Source: Treponema sp.
Lineage (GTDB): Bacteria > Spirochaetota > Spirochaetia > Treponematales > Breznakiellaceae
DNA length: 10,224 nucleotides
Reading direction: 5' to 3'
NCBI GenBank assembly: GCA_031266095.1
Contig: JAISBR010000102.1
Location: 1-10,224, forward strand
A program made the position numbers and the translations under genes. Below the pieces are notes generated by a model. That model did not search any database. It saw only the letters and a program-made list of their open reading frames with translations, and was not told the origin of the DNA. Shown here in pieces: positions 4,551 to 10,224 of the stretch; the first letter of the stretch is position 1; every line of letters begins with the position of its first letter.

Positions 4551-6437
4551 ATGAACGATGCCTATTACGGGTGCAATACCTGCGCCAGCGCGGATAAGCC
4601 GCTTGAAAGCTTTATCGCCAGCTTACCGATGGAAACGAGCCATCATCGGGTAGAGAGCCAGGAAACCCACTGTGGATTTGGGCTGCAGGGGGTATGCTGC
4701 AGGCTCTGTGCTAACGGTCCCTGCCGTATTACCCCTGAATCCCCCGAGGGTATCTGCGGGGCCACTGCGGATGTTATGGTAGCCCGGAATTTTCTCCGGG
4801 CCGTAGCCGCGGGATCGGGGTGTTATATCCACGTAGTGGAAAATACCGCTCTTAATCTGAAAAATACCGCCCTGGAAAAGGGTACAATCAAGGGCGAAGG
4901 CGCTCTGGAACGGCTTTGCAGGATCTTCGGGGTCACCGGCGGTGATATCCACGACAAGGCCCTCAAGGTGGCCGGCATGGTTTTAGCGGATATCTACCGG
5001 CCGGTTTATGAAAAGATGGAACTGGTGGAAAAAATAGCCTATCCTCCCCGATTCAAAAAATGGGCCGAACTGGGGATACTTCCCGGCGGCGCCGTGGCGG
5101 AGGTCTACAAGGGGGTAGTCAAGTGTTCCACCAATCTCAACTCGGACCCGGTAGACATGCTCCTCAACTGTCTCAAACTGGGAATTTCCACCGGTATCTA
5201 CGGCCTTACCCTGACCAATTTGTTAAATGACGTACTGCTGGGCGAACCGGAAATCCGGCTAGCGACAGTTGGGCTGAGGGTTATCAATCCCGATTATATC
5301 AACATTATGATTACCGGCCACCAGCATACTATGTTTGTGCGTCTCCAGGAACGGCTTACCGAGTCCGATGTGGTCGCCAAGGCTAAAGCCGCCGGCGCCA
5401 AGGGCTTCAAGCTCGTGGGCTGTACCTGTGTTGGCCAGGATCTACAGCTGCGGGGCGTCCACTATACCGATATCTTTGACGGTCATGCCGGAAATAATTA
5501 CACCAGTGAGGCGATTCTTGCCACCGGCGGTATTGACGCGGTTATTTCCGAATTCAACTGTACCTTGCCGGGTATTGAATCAATCTGTGATGAGCTTCAT
5601 ATCAAACAGATATGTGTAGACGACGTGGCAAAAAAGGCCAACGCCGAATACATCCCCTTTGACTTTGCCAATCGCGACGCGCATAGCGACAAGATCATCG
5701 ACAAGATCATCGAGTCCTATAAAGAGCGGCGGGGTAAGGTCGAGATGCGGCTCCAACCGGATCACGGCTATGAGAACACCCTTACCGGGGTGAGCGAAGT
5801 ATCTCTCAAAAAATTTCTCGGCGGTACTTGGAAGCCCCTGGTTGATCTGATTGTCTCAGGCGATATCAAAGGCGTAGCCGGTGTGGTGGGCTGTTCCAGC
5901 CTGGTCTCAGGCGGGCATGATGTATTGACCGTAGGCCTGGTAAAAGAACTCATCGCCAGGGATATTATCATCCTGACGGCGGGCTGTTCCTCCGGCGGTA
6001 TAGAAAACGTGGGTCTCATGACTCCCGAGGCGGCGGAACTGGCCGGTCCCAAACTCAAAGCGGTCTGTAAAAAACTGGGCATTCCCCCGGTACTGAATTT
6101 TGGTCCCTGCCTCGCGATAGGACGGCTGGAAATCGTCGCCACCGAGCTTGCTGAAACCATCGGCATCGACATTCCCCAGCTTCCCCTGGTTCTTTCCGCC
6201 GCCCAATGGCTTGAGGAACAGGCCCTGGCTGACGGCTGCTTCGGTCTTGCCCTGGGGCTGCCCTTGCACCTCGGGATTCCTCCCCATGTCACCGGAAGCC
6301 CCATAGCGGTTAAGGTTCTGACCGAAGACTTAAAGTCTCTTACCGGAGGACAAGTGATTATCAATGAAGACGCCAAAGCTTCCGCGGATATCCTGGAAAA
6401 GATCATCCTGGAAAAACGCGCCGCCCTGAAGATATAG
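4551..6437 (+). CDS. cooS: CooS-family Ni/Fe carbon-monoxide dehydrogenase homologue with an altered active site
   Basis: This 628-residue protein is homologous to CooS over its whole length. The cluster D and B cysteines are C41, C49, C50, C53, C58 and C69. The cluster C ligands are H257 (GHQH), C293 (GCTCVGQ), C327 (EFNC), C448 (VGCSS), C479 (AGCSSGG) and C520 (FGPC). Compared from memory with Carboxydothermus CODH-II, the catalytic Lys563 is replaced by Gln557 in EEQALADG. The four-histidine relay (93, 96, 99, 102) is replaced by Y92, V95, N98 and L101. Ile567 beside the active site becomes Asp561. The N-terminus adds a CxxC (C8, C11). Typical CooS oxidises CO to CO2 and passes electrons to CooF. 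This one may do so poorly, or may catalyse another reduction. AAGGAG (4538-4543) lies 7 nt before ATG. The gene is first in an operon with a CooF-like ferredoxin and a flavoprotein. No strong promoter is visible in the 57-bp upstream gap. Confidence 0.92.
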   Translation: MNDAYYGCNTCASADKPLESFIASLPMETSHHRVESQETHCGFGLQGVCCRLCANGPCRITPESPEGICGATADVMVARNFLRAVAAGSGCYIHVVENTALNLKNTALEKGTIKGEGALERLCRIFGVTGGDIHDKALKVAGMVLADIYRPVYEKMELVEKIAYPPRFKKWAELGILPGGAVAEVYKGVVKCSTNLNSDPVDMLLNCLKLGISTGIYGLTLTNLLNDVLLGEPEIRLATVGLRVINPDYINIMITGHQHTMFVRLQERLTESDVVAKAKAAGAKGFKLVGCTCVGQDLQLRGVHYTDIFDGHAGNNYTSEAILATGGIDAVISEFNCTLPGIESICDELHIKQICVDDVAKKANAEYIPFDFANRDAHSDKIIDKIIESYKERRGKVEMRLQPDHGYENTLTGVSEVSLKKFLGGTWKPLVDLIVSGDIKGVAGVVGCSSLVSGGHDVLTVGLVKELIARDIIILTAGCSSGGIENVGLMTPEAAELAGPKLKAVCKKLGIPPVLNFGPCLAIGRLEIVATELAETIGIDIPQLPLVLSAAQWLEEQALADGCFGLALGLPLHLGIPPHVTGSPIAVKVLTEDLKSLTGGQVIINEDAKASADILEKIILEKRAALKI

Positions 6438-6446
6438 GGGGACGGT

Positions 6447-6911
6447 ATGAAAAGGATTTTTATCGAAAAGGAAAAATGTGAAGGCTGCAAGAGTTGTAGT
6501 CTTGCCTGCATGCAGGCCCACCGCGCAAGCCCGGGAACGATCTACGATTTGAATCTGCTCGATCCCGCCAACACCGCCCGGCATGAGATAGTGTGTGACG
6601 GCAAGGGCGGCTATATCCCGGTTTTCTGCCGGCACTGCTCCGATCCCGACTGCGTAAACGCCTGTATGTCAGGAGCGTTGAAAAAGGATCCTGAAACCGG
6701 TTACGTACTATACGACAAGGACCGCTGTGGTAAATGTTTCATGTGCGTGATGAACTGTCCCTACGGCAACGTCAAGCCGGATTTTACCAGGCAGCAAATC
6801 GTTAAATGCGATTTTTGCAAGGATGATGGGGCTAATCCCAACTGCGTCAAGTCCTGTCCTACAAAAGCCCTTCATGTGGAAGAAGTAGTTTGGCAGGAGG
6901 CGGCCCTATGA
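6447..6911 (+). CDS. cooF: CooF-like ferredoxin with four [4Fe-4S] motifs
   Basis: The 154-residue iron-sulfur protein is of the CooF/HycB/DmsB type. Sixteen cysteines fall in four groups: C11-x2-C14-x2-C17-x3-C21; C61-x2-C64-x4-C69-x3-C73; C94-x2-C97-x2-C100-x3-C104-P; and C121-x2-C124-x8-C133-x3-C137-P. This pattern predicts four [4Fe-4S] clusters. It would carry electrons between cluster D of the CooS next door and the flavoprotein encoded downstream, in the cytoplasm. There is no signal peptide or Tat motif. The ribosome site AGGGGGA overlaps the cooS stop codon (TAG 6435-6437), and the 3' end overlaps the next start by 4 bp (ATGA). The three genes are therefore translationally linked. 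The symbol reflects family and context; the partner specificity is inferred. Confidence 0.92.
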   Translation: MKRIFIEKEKCEGCKSCSLACMQAHRASPGTIYDLNLLDPANTARHEIVCDGKGGYIPVFCRHCSDPDCVNACMSGALKKDPETGYVLYDKDRCGKCFMCVMNCPYGNVKPDFTRQQIVKCDFCKDDGANPNCVKSCPTKALHVEEVVWQEAAL

Positions 6912-8161
6912 ACCACGTAATTATCGGAGCGGGAGCGGCCGGTGTCAGCGCCGCGAGAACCCTCTTAAAAGAAAATCAGGGGGACACGGTAGTAATGATC
7001 TCCGAGGATAACGAGGTCTATTCCCGTTGTATGCTCCACCGTTTTATCTCAGGGGAACGGAGCGCCGAAAGTATCAACTTTATCAACGACGGTCTTTTAA
7101 GCTGCCCCCGTTTTTCCTGGATCAAGGGTACAAGCGTTACGAGGATAGACGGCGGAACCAAAACCGTGTACGCCGGAGATAAGGAACTTGCCAAGGGTGA
7201 TACCCTCATCATCGCTACCGGGGCCAACTCGGTGACGCCGCCTATCGGCGATCTTAAAACCGCCTCGAATGTGTACGGCCTGCGTCATTTACGGGACGCC
7301 CGGGCCATTGTGGAAGCCGCGAAAGTCGCGCAAAAGATCGCCGTCATTGGCGCGGGGCTTGTGGGCCTTGATGCGGTAGCCGGACTCCTGGAACTGGGCG
7401 AAAAGAGGGGGAAACCTTTTGACATTACGGTGATTGAGATGGCCCCCACAGTCCTCGCGATCAACCTGGACGCCCACGCCGCCGAAACTTACCAAAGGCT
7501 CTTTGAAAAGGCGGGGGTCAAATTCCTCCTCGCCCAAAAAGTGGTGGGCACCAAAAGCGCGCCCGGAAAAGACGGCGTCACGCTTATCACTTCCGTTGAG
7601 CTTGAGTCAGGGGAATCCGTTCCCTGCGACATGGCGGTACTGGCCGTCGGGGTGCGCCCCGCCATCAGCTTTCTGGAAGGCAGCGGCGTCACGACCGAGC
7701 GGGCTGTCGTGGTGGATGACAGGCTGCAGACCAGCGTCCCCGGCATCTACGCGTGCGGCGACGCAGCGGGACTTTCGGGGATCTGGCCTAACGCCCAAAT
7801 CCAGGGACAGCTTGTGGCAAAGAATATTTCCGATTGGAATCTCGAGTACGAGGATCGCTTTGCCGTCAAGAACACGGTGAACTTTTTCAATCTGGTAACC
7901 CTTTCGGTGGGGAGCTTCAATCCTCAGGAAGGCGATCAGGTACTGATCAGGGAAGACCGCAAAAACTACCAGAAGATAGTGCTCCGCGATGGCCTCCCGG
8001 TAGGCATCGTCTATCAGGGCGACATCGGCGGCAAGGGCTACTGGCAGCACATCATCAAGAACAAGATACCCATTGACAAGCTGGGGAAATCTCCCTGGAA
8101 GGTGAGCTACGCCGATTTCTGGAGCTGCGAGAACAACGGCGAGTTCAAGTGGGCGGTATAA
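6908..8161 (+). CDS. NAD(P)/FAD-dependent oxidoreductase of the cooS-cooF operon
   Basis: This 417-residue protein is a two-dinucleotide-binding flavoprotein related to NADH oxidases, rubredoxin reductases and nitrite-reductase-type FAD subunits. An FAD Rossmann motif IIGAGAAG lies at 5-12, IATGA at about 102-106, a second Rossmann motif AVIGAGLVG for NAD(P)H at 145-153, and the C-terminal FAD contact YACGDAAG at 281-288. C41 lies in YSRCML near the flavin, in the region where NADH oxidase and CoA-disulfide reductase have their redox Cys. The C-terminal domain (about 320-417) ends in an aromatic-rich tail and lacks a rubredoxin or Fe-S module. I chose ATG 6908 over the upstream TTG 6890: AGGAGG (6895-6900) sits 7 nt before it, and it overlaps the ferredoxin stop. 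Flavoproteins of this kind (often called FNOR) recur next to cooS and cooF and would link the ferredoxin to the NAD(P)H pool. Confidence 0.9.
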   Translation: MNHVIIGAGAAGVSAARTLLKENQGDTVVMISEDNEVYSRCMLHRFISGERSAESINFINDGLLSCPRFSWIKGTSVTRIDGGTKTVYAGDKELAKGDTLIIATGANSVTPPIGDLKTASNVYGLRHLRDARAIVEAAKVAQKIAVIGAGLVGLDAVAGLLELGEKRGKPFDITVIEMAPTVLAINLDAHAAETYQRLFEKAGVKFLLAQKVVGTKSAPGKDGVTLITSVELESGESVPCDMAVLAVGVRPAISFLEGSGVTTERAVVVDDRLQTSVPGIYACGDAAGLSGIWPNAQIQGQLVAKNISDWNLEYEDRFAVKNTVNFFNLVTLSVGSFNPQEGDQVLIREDRKNYQKIVLRDGLPVGIVYQGDIGGKGYWQHIIKNKIPIDKLGKSPWKVSYADFWSCENNGEFKWAV

Positions 8162-8176
8162 CTGGATATTCGGGGA

Positions 8177-9286
8177 CTAAACGGGGGCTGCCATTCCGCC
8201 CTTGGCAATGACCAAAGTCAAGGGCGTTTTTCTCCCCCGGAAATCCTCGTCAACGGTTTTATTGCCAAGTTCGGTAACTGTTACGCCGGGAAGACGCGCC
8301 GCCAGGACCGCTTCCGGCCCGCTGTCCCCTGGGTTGAAGAGCCGCGTATTGGCGCTGAACCAGAGTTTTCCGCCGGGAGAAAGCAGGGCCAGGCATCGGG
8401 CGATAAGTTCCGCGTAATCCCGCCTGAGATCGAGGACGCCGGTCATTTTTTTTGAGTTGGAAAAAGAAGGAGGATCAAGGATGATAAGGTCCCATTTCCG
8501 GCCCGCCGCCACGGCCCGGCCCAGAAAGGCCAAGGCATCGGCGCGGATGAGTCTGTGAGTTCCGGCCTTTTCCGCGCTTTCACGCTTTAATGAGGGGTAA
8601 CCCGGGCGAAAGATATCATCCACCTTTACCATCTCCGCCGAAAACCCATTGAGGGCAAAATTCTCCCCGGCCCATTCCAGGTAGGTATTGGAGAGATCCA
8701 CCGAATCGCTTAGGACGGCGTTCCCGGCGGCGGCGTATACCGAGAAGGAACCGGTATAGCAGAACAGGTTCAACACCCGCCTGCCTGCCGCCTCGGAGCG
8801 GACCATGGCCCGCGTCAGGCGGCGGTCAAGGAAAAGCCCGGTGTCAAGGTAATCGGAAAGGTTGACACGGAAGACAAGACCATTTTCCTGTACTTCCCGA
8901 ATGAAATGCCGTTCCCCGGTTTTTTCGTACTGAGAAAGGCCCCGCTGGCGTTCCCGGTGTTTGAGAAATATATGATGAGGCTCGATCCCCAGGGCTTCCG
9001 CGGCGGCGGCTTTCATTGCGTCAAGCCAGCATTCTTCCGCAGCCTCATCTTTTTCGTAGGGGCGTTTATAGAGAGCGCCTGCCAAGGCGCCGCCATACCA
9101 GTCCAATACCAGCGGAATTTCGGGGATATCCCGGTCATACAGCCGGAACGCGCCGGCGCCGGTCCGCCGCGACCATTTTATAAGATGACGGAATCGCTTC
9201 CGCAGCCGGTTGGCGAGCATCCGGGCCTGGTCCGCCGTCCTGGCGGCCTCATCTTCGGGGACCATTGTCCGCATATCCCTTACCAT
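8177..9286 (-). CDS. RlmK-like class I SAM-dependent rRNA methyltransferase
   Basis: The 369-residue protein aligns with the RlmK half of E. coli RlmKL, which makes m7G2069 in 23S rRNA. The N-terminal block ANRLRKRFRHLIKWSR with FRLYDRDIPEIPLVLDWYGG is the family signature. It is followed by RERQRG (111-116), VNLSDYLDTGLFLDRR (141-156), the SAM-binding loop NLFCYTGSFSVYAAAG (173-188), the acidic ribose contact SVDLSNTYL (195-203) and the catalytic motif LDPPSFSNSKK (270-280). Between LNGF and HRLIRADA lies an extra stretch of about 28 residues (215-243) that I do not remember in relatives. The start is uncertain: Met1 (9286), Met5 (9274) and Met8 (9265) are all candidates, AAGGG lies just before Met5, and homology begins only near residue 24. 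The gene converges on the cooS operon with 15 bp between stops and no obvious terminator. Confidence 0.88.
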   Translation of the reverse strand: MVRDMRTMVPEDEAARTADQARMLANRLRKRFRHLIKWSRRTGAGAFRLYDRDIPEIPLVLDWYGGALAGALYKRPYEKDEAAEECWLDAMKAAAAEALGIEPHHIFLKHRERQRGLSQYEKTGERHFIREVQENGLVFRVNLSDYLDTGLFLDRRLTRAMVRSEAAGRRVLNLFCYTGSFSVYAAAGNAVLSDSVDLSNTYLEWAGENFALNGFSAEMVKVDDIFRPGYPSLKRESAEKAGTHRLIRADALAFLGRAVAAGRKWDLIILDPPSFSNSKKMTGVLDLRRDYAELIARCLALLSPGGKLWFSANTRLFNPGDSGPEAVLAARLPGVTVTELGNKTVDEDFRGRKTPLTLVIAKGGMAAPV

Positions 9287-9397
9287 GTGTTTGTAACCAC
9301 ATCGTACCCCAAAACAGGCCCGGGGAGGAAGGGTGTCTTGTCCGGCAAAGTTAAACGCCGCTGCCCCGCGCGCTTTTCACACGCTTTTCAATTGTTC

Positions 9398-9427
9398 TTG
9401 ACAAAGGGAAAAAAGAGTCGCTATCAT
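9398..9427 (+). promoter_or_regulatory. Sigma-70-like promoter
   Basis: TTGACA (9398-9403) is a perfect -35, followed after 18 bp by TATCAT (9422-9427). The predicted start is near 9434. The only rightward coding candidates are a 16-residue leader frame at 9464 and the gene at 9778. If the latter is the target, its leader is about 345 nt and includes the whole 21-bp repeat block. Confidence 0.6.
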
Positions 9428-9449
9428 AGTGTGACAGAGCTTAGAAAAC

Positions 9450-9500
9450 GGAGGTATAGCGCCTTGAAAAACAATACAGCAATATGTAATTATACCCTCC
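9450..9500 (+). promoter_or_regulatory. Possible ribosome-site-sequestering hairpin in the leader
   Basis: GGAGGTATA (9450-9458) is complementary to TATACCCTCC (9491-9500) apart from one bulged base. The pair spans a 32-nt AU-rich loop. The left arm contains the GGAGG that would serve the short frame starting TTG at 9464, so the stem would hide it. This could be a translational switch or chance pairing. Confidence 0.3.
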
Positions 9501-9514
9501 CCGTACAACGTTGA
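9464..9514 (+). CDS. Possible 16-residue leader peptide
   Basis: TTG at 9464 opens a frame of 16 residues (MKNNTAICNYTLPVQR) ending at TGA 9512-9514. GGAGG lies 9 nt upstream and the promoter at 9398-9427 would transcribe it. It has no run of one amino acid that would suggest attenuation control, and its arginine count is low. The support is the ribosome site and promoter only, so it may be non-coding. Confidence 0.22.
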   Translation: MKNNTAICNYTLPVQR

Positions 9515-9573
9515 TCTATTAATCTATACCCCCTACAGCCCGGTACGCCACGCGGCGGGCCGGAATACCTGGG

Positions 9574-9762
9574 TTTCCGGGAAAAAACGCTTTATTCACG
9601 ATCAAAAACACTCCATTCACGACCAAAAATGCTTTGTTTTCGATCGAAAATACTTCATTCACGATCAAAAACGCTTTATTCACGACCAAAAATACTCTAT
9701 TTACGACCGGAAATACTTCGTTTTTGACCGGGAATATTTCATTTTCGGGACAATACAAACTA
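9574..9762. repeat. 21-bp tandem repeat block with phased A-tracts
   Basis: About nine units of 21 bp run without spacers. Units starting at 9595, 9616, 9637, 9658, 9679, 9700 and 9721 are clear, and the first (9574) and last (9742) are decayed. The consensus is TTCACGAYCAAAAAYRCTTYA. An A-run of 3-5 bases begins at 9604, 9625, 9647, 9667, 9688 and 9711, close to every 21 bp or two helical turns, which predicts intrinsically curved DNA. Unit similarity falls off towards the gene. The block ends 4 bp before the ribosome site of the gene at 9778. Read leftwards it is an open frame of heptapeptides of the form N-x-V/A-F-x-V/I-V, but that frame has only a TTG start and no ribosome site, so I treat it as DNA repeat. 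Confidence 0.85.
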
Positions 9763-9777
9763 TCAAAGGAGACTATT

Positions 9778-10224
9778 ATGGCGCAATACCTTAGCTGGCT
9801 GCCGGGCGGCCGGGACGATCAGCTTGCCATGGCTAAAACATGGCTCTTGGTACTGGCGATCAAGGGACCGGAATGGGGCGTCCCGCAGACGGACATCATG
9901 GATCTGACTACCCTGAGCCAGGCGGCGGAGACTATCCTCTTTCAGGCCAAAAGCTCCGGGCGCACCGCGGTGATCACCGCCCAGTGCCGGATGGCTTTTG
10001 AGGCCCTGGTTGAAAAAATGCGGTTCATTAAGGCGCGGCACTTCCTTACCCCGCCCCTGACCGAAACCGATTACGCCTCCCTGCTTCTCAAAATGCGCGA
10101 CCCCACCCCGTCGGATATACCCGTGCCCGACGCGCAGCCCACGGCGGATCTGACCTTTCCGGGGATTCATCTGGTGGAACTGCGGAAGATACGGCCGGTG
10201 ACGGGACCGGAGCCGGACAAGCGC
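9778..10224 (+). CDS. Unrecognised protein, N-terminal 149 residues (runs off the window)
   Basis: ATG 9778 is preceded by AAAGGAG with 6-nt spacing, and the frame is open to the window edge. The protein begins MAQYLSWLPGGRDDQLAMAK. It has a helical region (about 10-95) with regularly spaced Ala, Leu and Met, then a Pro-rich stretch (about 97-125), then the start of a probable beta domain (ADLTFPGIHLVELRKIRP). There is no signal peptide, membrane span or catalytic motif. The style (MAxYLxWLPGGRDxQLAMAKxW, then AQCRxAFxALVxKMR and TPPLT) reminds me of uncharacterised proteins found in several copies in gut treponemes, but I cannot name a domain. Composition is GC-rich, unlike the AT-rich repeat block directly upstream. 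Function is unknown. Confidence 0.8.
   Translation, partial: MAQYLSWLPGGRDDQLAMAKTWLLVLAIKGPEWGVPQTDIMDLTTLSQAAETILFQAKSSGRTAVITAQCRMAFEALVEKMRFIKARHFLTPPLTETDYASLLLKMRDPTPSDIPVPDAQPTADLTFPGIHLVELRKIRPVTGPEPDKR

Noticed and set aside
5768..6511. Long antisense frame opposite the end of cooS
   Set aside because: It mirrors codon bias in a GC-rich gene, has Ser/Pro/Arg-rich composition and no ribosome site.
6890..6907. TTG start for the flavoprotein, adding six residues
   Set aside because: The added residues fall on the ribosome site AGGAGG that serves ATG 6908, and the Rossmann motif begins directly after that ATG.
9489..9494. TATAAT on the minus strand as the -10 of the methyltransferase gene
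   Set aside because: The hexamer 17 bp upstream is AGATCA, which is not a -35, and there is no extended -10. The distance to the gene is about 200 bp.
9519..9758. Minus-strand gene for a heptapeptide-repeat protein of 79 residues
   Set aside because: The open frame follows from a 21-bp repeat unit lacking stops. It has only a TTG start, no ribosome site, and its tail runs into unrelated sequence.
9574..9762. CRISPR array
   Set aside because: The units are contiguous 21-mers without spacers, they diverge gradually, and no cas gene is nearby.
9763..10170. Minus-strand coding frame opposite the last gene
   Set aside because: The plus strand has a clear ribosome site, an ATG and protein-like composition. 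The minus frame is low-complexity Gly/Arg/His and has no ribosome site.

Overview
The window looks like chromosomal DNA from an anaerobic bacterium. A Treponema-type spirochaete of the acetogenic or termite-gut kind is my best guess. The guess rests on three things: a CooS-family carbon-monoxide-dehydrogenase operon, a Na+-pump decarboxylase membrane subunit, and a last gene whose style I associate with gut treponemes. There is no rRNA, tRNA or phylogenetic marker to confirm it.

Layout. Positions 1-188 (minus strand) hold the start of a small Cys-rich gene with its own promoter. Positions 252-1623 are a graveyard of three joined transposase fragments (IS630-like, ISAs1-like and a third DDE type), with two in-frame TAG stops. 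Positions 1682-2984 (minus) hold an OadB-type Na+-pumping decarboxylase beta subunit followed by a 48-residue OadG-like membrane peptide. Their transcript starts at a near-perfect sigma-70 promoter (3271-3299) and has a leader of about 280 nt. That leader opens with what reads as a yybP-ykoY (Mn2+) riboswitch and continues into a terminator-like hairpin and a pair of direct repeats. Back to back with that promoter is one for a mannose-1-phosphate guanylyltransferase (3351-4493), whose mRNA appears to be leaderless.

Positions 4551-8161 form a tight three-gene operon: a CooS-family protein, a CooF-like four-cluster ferredoxin and a pyridine-nucleotide/FAD oxidoreductase. Electrons would pass between the CooS active site, the ferredoxin, the flavoprotein and NAD(P)H. 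The CooS keeps all metal-cluster ligands but lacks the catalytic Lys and the histidine proton relay of characterised CO dehydrogenases. CO oxidation is therefore not a safe assumption. Convergent to the operon is an RlmK-like rRNA methyltransferase (8177-9286, minus).

The right end (9398-10224) has a sigma-70-like promoter, a leader with a possible 16-residue peptide whose ribosome site can be sequestered, a block of 21-bp tandem repeats with helically phased A-tracts, and the 5' part of an unrecognised gene that runs off the window.

The most notable points are the Mn2+-type riboswitch placed before a Na+-decarboxylase subunit, and the CooS with a rewritten active site next to its own CooF and oxidoreductase.
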